A stretch of 64,000 nucleotides of DNA from DATMAM01 sp035559995. Lineage in GTDB: Bacteria; Desulfobacterota; Binatia; UBA9968. Shown piece after piece: positions 1 through 7,761 of this stretch (position 1 is the first letter of the stretch; each line of letters starts with the position of its first letter). Under the pieces are notes generated by a model. The model was not told the DNA's origin. It was given only the letters and a program-made list of their open reading frames with translations, and searched no databases. The stretch covers positions 186,001 through 250,000 of the forward strand of contig DATMAM010000038.1 in the NCBI GenBank assembly GCA_035559995.1. Direction: 5' to 3'. A program made the translations under genes and the position numbers.

Positions 1-159
1 TAGGCGGGCCCTTCTTTTGCTTCTTGGATGTTTCTCAGTAACCTGGTCGCTGCGCCAGGACAAACCGTCATTCCTAATTGAGCCCGGAGATAGTTGAGAA
101 CATTGTGCCGATATCCGTCCTTTAGGATTAGTGGTCGATACTTTGCGCGAATGGATTGA
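1..159 (-). other. Window edge; open frame without a start
   Basis: On the minus strand an open frame runs from the end of the AbiEii-like gene to position 1 and reads like protein (for example KDGYRHNVLNYLRAQLG). No convincing start codon or ribosome binding site is visible. It may be the beginning of a downstream gene, a decayed fragment or chance. No function can be assigned. Confidence 0.2.
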
Positions 160-831
160 TTACTGCTTGTGCTTTTCGAGAAGCCGAACGGCTTGCGCAG
201 CAAAAAATTTTTTCAGCGCCTTGGGATCAATCGGGGTGAGAAGATTGACTTTCAATTTGGAGGGATCGTCCGGTATCTTTTCCGATTGTTCGAAGGCGAT
301 TGCCAGGTAGTATTCGTCGAGCCCGGGATCTTTTTTCTTGGCTAGTTCAATCATCGTCTCCAGAGAAATCTTGCCGCTTTTCACGATAAAATAAATGTCG
401 ATAAAATCTCTTTCCTCGGCGCGACCATAGAGAGCGAGGAGCTTTCCCGCAGCGATATCCTCGAAGCCGTGAATTCTCAGTCCCTGTTTCTCTTCGATCG
501 CGGAAATCAAGAACGGGCTATCGTAGGCGAGCTGAATCTTGAAGCTCTCATTTCCTTTGCTAGTGACCGCTTCCCAGAAGCTCGAAAAGCTCCTGATTTC
601 TTGAACGCTGAAGCCCGAGCTTTCGAGCGCGGGTTTCAACTTACGCGCGACGATGGCAATCAACGCCTCTTGCGACGTGAAGAAATCAAAATCATCGGAC
701 AGCCGATGAGCAAGATAAAAAGCCGAAAGCGCGGTGCCACCGGTGAGATAGAACGCCCGACTCTCTTCGATCCCCGTAAAAGCTTTAAGGACTTGTTTCT
801 GAAAAGGAGTGAGAAGTTCTCCGCTTGGCAA
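160..831 (-). CDS. AbiEii/AbiGii-type nucleotidyltransferase-like protein
   Basis: The 223-residue product resembles the AbiEii family, the nucleotidyltransferase toxins of AbiE abortive-infection systems, and related housekeeping nucleotidyltransferase-like proteins. The family N-terminus is clear: LTPFQK, then LTGGTALSAFYLAHR, then the acidic DDFDFF motif expected to bind metal. The start is a TTG preceded by GGAG eight bases upstream. The coding region overlaps the 3' end of the upstream gene by 47 bp, so the two are probably co-translated. The upstream gene would be in the cognate-antitoxin position, but it does not look like AbiEi (no visible winged-helix HTH). A toxin role is therefore inferred only from family membership. 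Confidence 0.75.
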   Translation of the reverse strand: MPSGELLTPFQKQVLKAFTGIEESRAFYLTGGTALSAFYLAHRLSDDFDFFTSQEALIAIVARKLKPALESSGFSVQEIRSFSSFWEAVTSKGNESFKIQLAYDSPFLISAIEEKQGLRIHGFEDIAAGKLLALYGRAEERDFIDIYFIVKSGKISLETMIELAKKKDPGLDEYYLAIAFEQSEKIPDDPSKLKVNLLTPIDPKALKKFFAAQAVRLLEKHKQ

Positions 832-1039
832 AGTAATCGCTCCAAAGCTTTTTTATTGGTCTGGGCAGATAGAGCTCGGGCAGTATTTTTTCGACCTCAT
901 CGAGATCGAGTGAGCGAATGTCCTCCATGCGGCCGTTCATCAAGATTTGTTTGATCCACCATTTCCTATTCTCGGGATCACTGAGGTCAAGATCCTCCGC
1001 CTTAGCCAATGACCAGACAATATGCCGCGGAACCTCCAT
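785..1039 (-). CDS. Small hypothetical partner of the AbiEii-like gene
   Basis: An 84-residue acidic protein of a kind often found directly upstream of AbiEii-type nucleotidyltransferases. It contains WSLAKAEDLDLSDPENRKWW and a C-terminal basic tail. I chose the ATG at 1039. A TTG at 1057 in the same frame is possible, and neither has a strong Shine-Dalgarno sequence. It overlaps the AbiEii-like gene by 47 bp, which argues for a functional pair. No enzymatic motif, signal peptide or membrane segment is visible. A role as antitoxin or accessory factor is inference from position only. Confidence 0.6.
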   Translation of the reverse strand: MEVPRHIVWSLAKAEDLDLSDPENRKWWIKQILMNGRMEDIRSLDLDEVEKILPELYLPRPIKKLWSDYFAKRRTSHSFSETSP

Positions 1040-1066
1040 ATAGTCCAGGGTAACCAATCCGAGGAG

Positions 1067-1590
1067 CTATATCAAATTAAAAACTGTTTGAGCTGCGCGC
1101 AGGTATCGTCTCGCGTCCCAACGCTCTTGCTCTAGTGCCGCCCCATCCATCGAGTCATCAGATCTCAGGGCACTCTGGCGTGTAACCTGGGCGGTCGTCT
1201 GAACATCTTCGGACATAATGAATAAGGGGCCAGAATACGCGGGGACTTTGTGGCGCGCGTAAATCTGCGCTTTCGTGAGGCGGTCGATGCGGCTAGTGGC
1301 GGGCGATAGGATTTCGACAACCAAGTCTGGGACTCCCTCAACGGCTCGCTCCGTGATGATATTTTGGTGCTGTTTTGCGATGAACAGCAAGTCAGGTTGA
1401 AACACGGAGGTGGGCTCTAGGATGAGATCAACGGGTGCGCAGAAGATTCTGCCCATGTCCTTATCCCTAACGTGATTCGATAGAAGAACGGCGAGGTTTA
1501 CTGAGGCAATCTGGTATCTTGTGCTTGGCGCAGGCGTCACCGACAATTCTCCCTCCAGGATCTCATAGCGCTTGCCGTCGTTCGGCAGCC
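1067..1590 (-). pseudogene. Uma2-family (DUF820) nuclease-fold gene, broken at both ends
   Basis: Uma2 proteins have a restriction-endonuclease fold and are often multi-copy with unclear roles. The core is recognisable: YEILEGELSVTPAPS, QPDLLFIAK, and GVPDLVVEILSPATS followed by RLTKAQIYARHKVPAY. Two breaks are visible. At the 5' end the frame is open through LPNDGKRYEILEGE but no start codon precedes it, because it runs straight into the hairpin pair at 1597-1642. At about 1234 the expected continuation of the family (YW-V-D) is lost, and a 50-residue unrelated tail ending in RYLRAAQTVFNLI follows. I therefore treat it as a pseudogene. A TTG at 1546 could still start a truncated protein. Confidence 0.7.
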
Positions 1591-1596
1591 TCCTGA

Positions 1597-1642
1597 CCTC
1601 CCTTTGCCAAAGGGAGGATTTTCCCCTCTTTGGAAAAGAGGG
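1597..1642. repeat. Paired hairpin element (REP/MITE-like)
   Basis: Two perfect hairpins sit side by side. CCTCCCTTT (1597-1605) pairs with AAAGGGAGG (1609-1617) around a 3-nt loop. CCCTCTTT (1624-1631) pairs with AAAGAGGG (1635-1642), also around 3 nt. The flanking sequence continues as GTTAGGGGAG to about 1653. The layout resembles short dispersed palindromic repeats. It sits exactly where the Uma2 reading frame loses its start, so it probably inserted there. Confidence 0.6.
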
Positions 1643-1733
1643 TTAGGGGAGATTTTAAAGTCTCAATGTCAATTCAATTCTGCGACCCTTAATAACCTCC
1701 GCGCGCGAGGAGAACAGAAAGGCAAACGTGGGT

Positions 1734-2540
1734 TCAGTTTATTCGATGTTTCCAGAATTGATAGAAGTGATGCACGGGGCTGTGGCCGGAGCCGATGGGG
1801 AAGGCGGATTTGATCGCTTCGGTGATGTAGCGCTTCGCGAGAACCACCGCCCTTTCAAGATCCAAGCCGCGCGCCAAATGCGCGGCAATCGCAGCCGAAA
1901 ACGTGCAGCCGGTGCCGTGCGTGTGCCGCGTCCTAATCCGCGGCGCTTTGAGCGGCAAAAACTTCTTGCCGTCATAGAAAACATCGACTGCCGGGCCGCG
2001 GCGGTGGCCGCCTTTGATGATGACGCTGTGAACGCCCATATCCAATATTCTCTTCGCCGCTTCTCGAATCGCTTCCTCGTTTCTTAGCTTTAATCCCGTG
2101 AGCTCTTCGGCTTCGGCGAGATTCGGAGTCGCGACGGCCGCCAGAGGCAAAAGCTCGGCGCGGAGCGCCGCGATGGCATTTTTGCGCAAGAGGCGGTCGC
2201 CGGATTTAGCCACCATGACGGGGTCGACCACCAGATTGCTCAGCCGGTATTGCCGGATTTTGGCCGCGACGACCTCGATGATGGCCGCGTTGGCGATCAT
2301 GCCCGTCTTGACGGCGCCGATCTTCAGATCCTGGGCGACGGCATCGATCTGCGCCGCCACCATGGCGGGAGGAAGCTCGAGCACCTTCGTGACCCGTTGG
2401 GTATTCTGCGCGGTGATCGCGGTGATCACGGACGCCCCGTAGACGCCGATTGCGGCGAAGGTCTTGAGGTCGGCCTGAATGCCGGCCCCGGCGCCGGAAT
2501 CCGAGCCGGCAATCGTGAGGGCCGTAACGGCTTTCGGCAT
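1734..2540 (-). CDS. thiD: Hydroxymethylpyrimidine/phosphomethylpyrimidine kinase
   Basis: ThiD phosphorylates HMP and HMP-P to HMP-PP in thiamine biosynthesis, in the cytoplasm. The 268-residue length matches the ribokinase-like family. Visible motifs are the N-terminal AGSDSGAGAG loop (residues 11-20), TAQNTQ, VVDPVMVAKSG in the middle, and the C-terminal anion-hole segment HGTGCTFSAA. The start is the ATG at 2540; the frame is open further upstream into the lipoprotein gene but lacks homology there. It follows the lipoprotein gene by 19 bp on the same strand, so it is probably the last gene of the mla transcript although unrelated in function. No thiamine riboswitch is apparent upstream. 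Confidence 0.93.
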   Translation of the reverse strand: MPKAVTALTIAGSDSGAGAGIQADLKTFAAIGVYGASVITAITAQNTQRVTKVLELPPAMVAAQIDAVAQDLKIGAVKTGMIANAAIIEVVAAKIRQYRLSNLVVDPVMVAKSGDRLLRKNAIAALRAELLPLAAVATPNLAEAEELTGLKLRNEEAIREAAKRILDMGVHSVIIKGGHRRGPAVDVFYDGKKFLPLKAPRIRTRHTHGTGCTFSAAIAAHLARGLDLERAVVLAKRYITEAIKSAFPIGSGHSPVHHFYQFWKHRIN

Positions 2541-2559
2541 GGGAAAGGGACCGGCCGCG

Positions 2560-3198
2560 CTACTTTGCTTGGGGCGGGCCGTCTTGCTGAGGGAGCTGTG
2601 AGATCGCCGCTGCGATCTCACGGCTCAAGCTTGCGAGATTCTGGCTCATGGCCGAAACGAAGCCGTCGTAGTCTTTTGACTTGCTCGCCTGGGTAAAGGT
2701 CGATTTCTTGCTCGCCAGGACTTCCTTGCCGTTTTTGCCGAGAACCTTCCAGAGCGCGGTGAGCGAGACCTCGCCGCCAGGCTCGCCGAGAAAGTTGGTG
2801 ACGTCCACCGTGATCTGGTAGTCCAGAGGCACCGGGCTGGTCCAGGGAAAGATCGCGACCCGATCGCTAGAAAGCAACAGGGAAAGGTTTTCGGCCAAAA
2901 CGCGCGCCACATTATCTTGCAGCGGCTCGGCCCAAACCGCGGAAAAGGCTCGGCGCAGTTCCGGGCCGGTGTTGCCCGTCACGATTTGCGGGCGATTGGT
3001 ATACTGCGGGAGCGTGATCGGCCCGACCCAGATCGCGGGCCCGCGCGCCCCGCGCTCCGGATACGATCCGGACGGCGGGATCGGCGTAAGCACGTAAAGC
3101 TGCGCGGGGCGCGAGTCCCTCTGCGCAAAAACGCAGCCGGCTAAAGCGAGAACCGCGAGCAAAATGAGCCAGGCGCTCGGGCGTTCCGCCGACGTCAT
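2560..3198 (-). CDS. ABC-type transport auxiliary lipoprotein (PqiC/YmbA-like)
   Basis: A 212-residue lipoprotein. A signal peptide ends in the lipobox LALAGC, with the lipidated Cys at 22. The rest matches the PqiC/YmbA family: YVLTPI near the N-terminus, then WVGPITLPQYTNRPQIV and LRRAFSAVWAEPLQDN. Family members sit at the outer membrane as partners of MCE-protein lipid transporters. The ATG overlaps the stop of the mlaD-like gene in an ATGA, showing translational coupling and supporting a shared transporter. It would be the outer-membrane end of the system; direction of lipid transport cannot be read from sequence. Confidence 0.87.
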   Translation of the reverse strand: MTSAERPSAWLILLAVLALAGCVFAQRDSRPAQLYVLTPIPPSGSYPERGARGPAIWVGPITLPQYTNRPQIVTGNTGPELRRAFSAVWAEPLQDNVARVLAENLSLLLSSDRVAIFPWTSPVPLDYQITVDVTNFLGEPGGEVSLTALWKVLGKNGKEVLASKKSTFTQASKSKDYDGFVSAMSQNLASLSREIAAAISQLPQQDGPPQAK

Positions 3199-4199
3199 CG
3201 GCCGCCGTCCCTTCTCCCGAACAGCACGGCCTCGGGATGCTGTTCGAGATAGTCCGTGAGGACGCGAACCGAACGGGCCGCGTCCGAAAGCTCGCGCAAG
3301 GTCTTCATCACCTCGTAGCGCAGCGGCGAGCCGGTATCGGTGAAGCCCTCCAAAGACGCCATCGTTTTCTGCGTCTGCTCCAGGGTCACTTTCGCGGCCG
3401 CGGCGGTTTCTCTCAGGCTTTGCGCGAGCCCTTCGAGCTTCTGATCGGTCGACTGAGCCAGCTTGTTGATGCTTTGCAAGGTCTCGGTGGCGTTGGCGGC
3501 GAGCGGATCGATCTGGTTGTCCAGCCGCTCCGCGAGCTGTCTCACTTCGAGCAGGGCGCGGTTCAGGTTTTGAATCGCATCTTTCACCTCGGGCGAGGTC
3601 ACGAGCTTGTTCACGCTCGTCAGCGACTGCTCGACGCCGGAGACGAGCTGTTCGATGGGAAGCTGCGAGATGCGGTTGAGCGCGCGCATGACCGTCTCCG
3701 TCACCTGCTGCATCACGCTGGGGATCGTTGGAATCTCAATGAGCCTGGTGTCGGGATCGATCGCCAGCTGCCGCGGCGGAGCCTCCGGAAAAAAATCCAA
3801 TTGGACGAGCAGCTGGCCGGTTAACAGGCTTTCCGCCTGGAGCTGCGCGCGCAACCCGCGCTGAACGAGGATCTCGAGCGTCTCCCTGGTTGTGGTCACG
3901 CCCATTTCCTTCGGCTCGATTGTGTCGTGCACGAACTGGACGATGACCGGGATGCGAAATCTTTTTTCTTTCGGGTCAAATGTCGCGCGAATCTCCTCGA
4001 CCGAGCCGACCGGAACGCCGCGAAAGCTCAACGTCGATCCCACGCGGAGACCCTTGATATCGCCGTCGAAGTACATCACGGCGCGGGTCTTGCGCGTGAA
4101 AAACGTACCGGAGCCGAAGACCAGCAGAAGGACCACGAGCAACGCCAGCGCTCCCACAATAAACGCGCCGATAAGGGCCGGGTTCGCTCTCTGGCTCAC
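3195..4199 (-). CDS. mlaD: MCE-domain substrate-binding protein of a lipid ABC transporter (MlaD-like)
   Basis: A 334-residue protein with one N-terminal membrane anchor (about residues 10-32) and a single MCE domain (about 37-115; VMYFDGDIKGLRVGSTLSF then FRGVPVGSVEEI). A long helical C-terminal region with heptad-like character (about 160-300; QLAERLDNQIDPLAANATE) follows. MlaD is about 180 residues in E. coli, so this is the longer type found in many deltaproteobacteria, closer to a one-MCE PqiB or Mce protein. It is anchored in the inner membrane with the MCE domain in the periplasm. The GTG start overlaps the stop of mlaF by 4 bp. Confidence 0.9.
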   Translation of the reverse strand: MSQRANPALIGAFIVGALALLVVLLLVFGSGTFFTRKTRAVMYFDGDIKGLRVGSTLSFRGVPVGSVEEIRATFDPKEKRFRIPVIVQFVHDTIEPKEMGVTTTRETLEILVQRGLRAQLQAESLLTGQLLVQLDFFPEAPPRQLAIDPDTRLIEIPTIPSVMQQVTETVMRALNRISQLPIEQLVSGVEQSLTSVNKLVTSPEVKDAIQNLNRALLEVRQLAERLDNQIDPLAANATETLQSINKLAQSTDQKLEGLAQSLRETAAAAKVTLEQTQKTMASLEGFTDTGSPLRYEVMKTLRELSDAARSVRVLTDYLEQHPEAVLFGRRDGGR

Positions 4200-4996
4200 G
4201 ATAGCTCCCCTCCCCGCGTCAAAAAATTGCGCACCTTGGGATCGCGCGATTCCGCGAGCAGACGCTGCGGATGCCCCTGGGCGATCATCGTTTTCGCGTC
4301 GGCGTCGAGGAACACCGAATTCGTCCCGATCGCGAAGATGCTGGCCAGCTCATGACTGACGACGACAATGGTCGCCCCGAGGCTGTCGCGGAGCTGCAGA
4401 ATAAGATCATCGAGGAGGCGCGAGCTCACGGGATCGAGTCCCGCCGAGGGCTCGTCAAAAAATAGAATGTCGGGATCGAGCGCCATCGCGCGCGCGAGCG
4501 CGGCGCGCTTTTGCATGCCGCCGCTGATTTCCGAGGGGTAATAGTCTTCAAAACCCGCCAGGCCGACGAGCGCGAGTTTGAGCGACGCGAGCTCGCGGAT
4601 GTCGGCGGCAGGCAACCGCGTGTACTGCTCCAGCGGCAGCGCCACGTTTTCCGCCAACGTGAGCGAACTCCACAGAGCGCCGCTCTGATACAGGATGCCG
4701 AAGCGGCGCATCATCTGCTCGCGCTCTTCCGGGCTTGACTTCCACAGACTTCGCCCGTTGTAGTACACGTCGCCCTTGGCCGGCGCCTTTAACCCGATCA
4801 TGCTCCTGAGGAGCGTGCTCTTGCCGCAACCGCTGCCTCCCATGATGATAAAAATATCGCCGCGCCGCACCGTAAAGCTCAAATCCTGTTGGATGACGAA
4901 ATCGTCGTAGGCCATGGTCACGCCCTCGACGACAAGATGCGCCTCTCTGGCTTGCGCGCCGGCCTCGCTCGGCCGGCTAGATGCCCAGTACATCAT
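4196..4996 (-). CDS. mlaF: Lipid-transport ABC ATPase (MlaF-like)
   Basis: The cytoplasmic ATPase that powers the MlaE-type permease. In the 266-residue product Walker A is GGSGCGKST (53-61), the signature is SGGMQ (158-162), and Walker B is ILFFDEPSAGLDP (from about 177); the switch His lies in VVSHELASI. Specific to this subfamily are the VTMAYDDFVIQQDLSF start and LYQSGALWSSLTLAENV. There are two adjacent ATG codons at 4996 and 4993, both inside the 3' end of mlaE (overlap about 20 bp), so translation is coupled. The approximately 20-residue N-terminal extension is poorly conserved. Confidence 0.93.
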   Translation of the reverse strand: MMYWASSRPSEAGAQAREAHLVVEGVTMAYDDFVIQQDLSFTVRRGDIFIIMGGSGCGKSTLLRSMIGLKAPAKGDVYYNGRSLWKSSPEEREQMMRRFGILYQSGALWSSLTLAENVALPLEQYTRLPAADIRELASLKLALVGLAGFEDYYPSEISGGMQKRAALARAMALDPDILFFDEPSAGLDPVSSRLLDDLILQLRDSLGATIVVVSHELASIFAIGTNSVFLDADAKTMIAQGHPQRLLAESRDPKVRNFLTRGGELS

Positions 4997-6137
4997 AGAG
5001 CACTGTCAGAATCGCATCCGCGACAACGATCCAGACGATCGCCGTGACCACGGCGGACGTCGCCGCCTGTCCCACGGCGGCGGCGTCACGACCGCACTGC
5101 ATCCCTCGCAAGCAGCCGGCCAGCGAAACCAAAATTCCAAAAACGGTGCCCTTGATCAGCCCGGCCCAAAAATCGCTGAGCGTGAGCGCGCCGCGCGTCT
5201 GCTCGTAGTACTGGGTGAGGCTGATATCGAAGGCGGCGACACCGACGACGCCTCCTCCGAGCATGCCGATGAAGTCCGAATAGATCGTGAGCAGCGGAAT
5301 CATGAGCGCGAGCGCCAGCATGCGCGGCATCACGAGAAATTCCATCGGCGAGAGGCCCGTGGTGCGCAGCGCCTCGATTTCCTGGTTGACCGTCATCGTC
5401 CCCAGCTGCGCCGCAAACGCCGCGCCCGTTCGCCCGGCCATGATGACGGCGGTCATCATCGCGCCCATTTCCCGCGCCATTCCCAGCCCGACCAGGTTCG
5501 CCACGTAAATCTCAGCCCCGAATTGCCGGAGCTGCGCGGCGCCGACAAACGCAAGGATAAGCCCGGAAAGGAAGCTGATCAGCGAAACGATCGGCAGGGC
5601 CTGGGCGCCGCACTGTTGCAGGAGAAGAAAAAATTCCACGCGGCGAAACCGCGCTCGGCCGCGCAGCAGCTTGGCGAACGCGACGGCGGATTCGCCGACA
5701 AACGTGAGAAGAACCGGGATTTCCGCCGCAGCGCGCAACCCGAGCTTGCCGACGCGGACCAGGAAAGGCTCGTCCTCTTCGGCGCGGCGCACGCCCGCCC
5801 GTTCGGGGACCGCGCTTGCGAGCGCGAGCAGCCGTTGAACACCTCCGGGCAAGCCCGTCTGATCGATCTCGATCTGGAGCCGCGCGCACATCTCCTGAAG
5901 ATGCAGCAGAGAGGTGAGCAGAATGCTGTCCCAGTCACTCAGCCGCCGGGTGTCGAAGGCGAGCCGGCGGACGGGCGGGGTCGATTGGAGCTTGGGCTCG
6001 ATCGAGCGAAGCGAAGGTAAAGCGGCGTTGATCGTCCAGCTTCCCGCCAGTTCAAGCCGAAGCGTGTCGCCTTCGCGGCTAAATTCGACCGCCCCCTGAG
6101 GCTTGCTTTCCTGTGCTGCTGTCGCCTTTGCTATCAA
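4977..6137 (-). CDS. mlaE: MlaE-family lipid ABC permease with N-terminal STAS domain
   Basis: A 386-residue fusion. Residues about 15-105 form a STAS-like domain (LELAGSWTINAALP, DWDSILLTSLL), and residues about 135-385 are the MlaE permease with hydrophobic helices and the family core GRTGAAFAAQLGTMTVNQEI. In E. coli the STAS protein MlaB is separate; this fused form is common in other proteobacteria and explains the absence of a separate mlaB gene. TTG at 6137 is the chosen start because GGAGAG lies six bases upstream. First gene of the mlaE-mlaF-mlaD-lipoprotein operon; the 280-bp region upstream must hold its promoter, though I do not see a clear one. Confidence 0.92.
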   Translation of the reverse strand: MIAKATAAQESKPQGAVEFSREGDTLRLELAGSWTINAALPSLRSIEPKLQSTPPVRRLAFDTRRLSDWDSILLTSLLHLQEMCARLQIEIDQTGLPGGVQRLLALASAVPERAGVRRAEEDEPFLVRVGKLGLRAAAEIPVLLTFVGESAVAFAKLLRGRARFRRVEFFLLLQQCGAQALPIVSLISFLSGLILAFVGAAQLRQFGAEIYVANLVGLGMAREMGAMMTAVIMAGRTGAAFAAQLGTMTVNQEIEALRTTGLSPMEFLVMPRMLALALMIPLLTIYSDFIGMLGGGVVGVAAFDISLTQYYEQTRGALTLSDFWAGLIKGTVFGILVSLAGCLRGMQCGRDAAAVGQAATSAVVTAIVWIVVADAILTVLYDVLGI

Positions 6138-6418
6138 TTCGCTCTCCGTCCCGCTTATAGGACGGCCCAGCGGCTCGGACTTTCACGAAATTGTAGCGCA
6201 GAAACAACCGGCGGGCCAATCCGAAAACAAGGCCCTTTCGAACCGCCTCAGAGGGTTCCGAGAAGATGCATCGGCCCTGTCGGTTTGGGCGCACCGCCCG
6301 CCGGCTCGAGCGTCACGGCAAATTTGGGAACGGTCATGACCGTGGGAGCGCTGAAAACGATGGGATCTTGTGATAGCCATCGCCAAAAGTCGCCCGATCG
6401 TTTAAAACGAGAAGATCC

Positions 6419-6896
6419 GTGACAAAAGAAAAAGTCGCCGCGAGAATTGCTTCTCTCTGGGTCGCTCTTGCCGGTGTGTCAGGCGCGGGCGCGTCCCGCA
6501 GCACGGCGCAGGATGAGTCGCGCAGGACGCTTTACCGGAGGCTCGCGGATACGACCCCGTGGCGGCGGTCGTCGATGATTTCATCGGCCGTTTCATGAAC
6601 GATCCCCAGTTCAGCCGCTTCCTTGCCGGTCGCGGTGGCGAATCGCAACGACGCAGCCGCCAACCCATTGTTGATCGACTGCGCGCCGACTGGGGCGGTC
6701 CTTGCGTCGATATCGGGCGTGGCATGAAAACAGCCCGTGCGGGACTCGGGACTGCGGATAATGACCGGCGGCTTGCGGTCGGGCGTCTTGTGGCGTCATT
6801 GGATAAATTCACGGTCCCGGCGAAGGAAAAAGAGGAGCTGCCCTCGGCCTTGGACCGATGAAAAAAGACATCGTCGAAAAGACCGTACGCTCGTGA
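6419..6896 (+). pseudogene. Truncated haemoglobin (group I), frameshifted
   Basis: Group I truncated haemoglobins bind haem and act on O2 or NO. The family can be followed from a GTG at 6419 with a signal-like leader, through TLYRRL, into VAAVVDDFIGRFMNDP, GGPCVDIGRGMK, LVASLDKF and KEKEELPSAL. Two single-base deletions break it: one in the GGY segment near 6542, and one near 6858, after which the proper end (MKKDIVEK...) resumes in another frame and stops at 6894-6896. The proximal haem His of the MKxAHxGL motif is Arg here (MKTARAGLG), so haem binding would be lost even if the frameshifts were sequencing errors. The final TGA overlaps the GTG of the next gene. Confidence 0.75.
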
Positions 6897-7753
6897 CCGG
6901 AATCGCGCTCGCCCTCGTTCTCGCTGCGGCTTTCTTTCACGCCTCGTGGAATCTGTTAGCCAAACGCGCCGGCGGCGATGTCGCGTTTACGTGGCTGTTT
7001 GCCGTCCTGTCGGCCGCGCTCTACGCCCCGCTCGCCGCGGCCCTTGTGCTCTTTTATGGCGCCCCGGTGGGCTGGGTGGAGGTCGGGCTCATGGCGGGAA
7101 GCGCGCTCCTCCACACAGGCTATTTTGTTCTCCTCAATCTGGGTTATCGGTTCGGCGATCTCTCGCTCGTCTATCCGCTGGCGCGCGGCACGGGCCCGCT
7201 CCTTTCCTGCGCCGCGGCAATCGTGTTTCTCGGCGAGAGGCCGAGCGCGCTCGCCCTGGCGGGCGCTCTATTGATTGCGGCGGGCGTGGTTGTCTTAACG
7301 GGCCGCGCGCGTCATTTCCGTCACGCGCAGGCGCGCGCGGCGGTTGTCTATGCGCTCGTCACGGGCGCGTTTATCGCCGGCTACACGCTGTGGGACAAGC
7401 AGGCGGTCAGCCGCTTTTCGCTTTCGCCGCTCCTGCTGGACTGGGGAGCCAATTTTGGCCGAGCCGCCTTGCTTGCGCCTGTCGCTGCGGCGCGGTGGGA
7501 CAGGGTGCGCACGGAATGGCAGCGCCACCGGCTTGAAGCTTTCGGCGTCGCGCTTCTCACGCCGCTTTCGTACATTCTCGTGCTGACCGCGTTGGCGTTC
7601 ACGGCGGTGACGTACGTCGCGCCGGCGCGCGAGATCAGCATCCTGATCGGCACCGCGATGGGCACGCGGCTCTTGGCCGAAGGCGACGCGGGGCGCCGGC
7701 TCGCCGCCGCCTCCGCGATGGTGCTGGGCGTTGTCGCCCTGGCGTTCGGGTAA
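6893..7753 (+). CDS. EamA/DMT-family membrane transporter
   Basis: A 286-residue integral membrane protein with about ten hydrophobic segments arranged as two EamA repeats, typical of drug/metabolite transporters and amino-acid or metabolite exporters. The N-terminus AFFHASWNLLAKR and the repeat ends (SLVYPLARGTGPLL, VLGVVALAFG) fit the family. The GTG at 6893 is chosen because hydrophobic sequence starts immediately after it and because it overlaps the old haemoglobin stop as GTGA. Upstream in-frame sequence is unlike the family. The transported substrate cannot be inferred. It is convergent with the hydrolase gene, 8 bp apart. Confidence 0.85.
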   Translation: MTGIALALVLAAAFFHASWNLLAKRAGGDVAFTWLFAVLSAALYAPLAAALVLFYGAPVGWVEVGLMAGSALLHTGYFVLLNLGYRFGDLSLVYPLARGTGPLLSCAAAIVFLGERPSALALAGALLIAAGVVVLTGRARHFRHAQARAAVVYALVTGAFIAGYTLWDKQAVSRFSLSPLLLDWGANFGRAALLAPVAAARWDRVRTEWQRHRLEAFGVALLTPLSYILVLTALAFTAVTYVAPAREISILIGTAMGTRLLAEGDAGRRLAAASAMVLGVVALAFG

Positions 7754-7761
7754 GGCCGTAT

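Noticed and set aside
4914..6020. 368-codon plus-strand frame opposite mlaE and mlaF
   Set aside because: Shadow of two well-supported transporter genes; composition is dominated by Arg, Gln, His and Asp without motifs.
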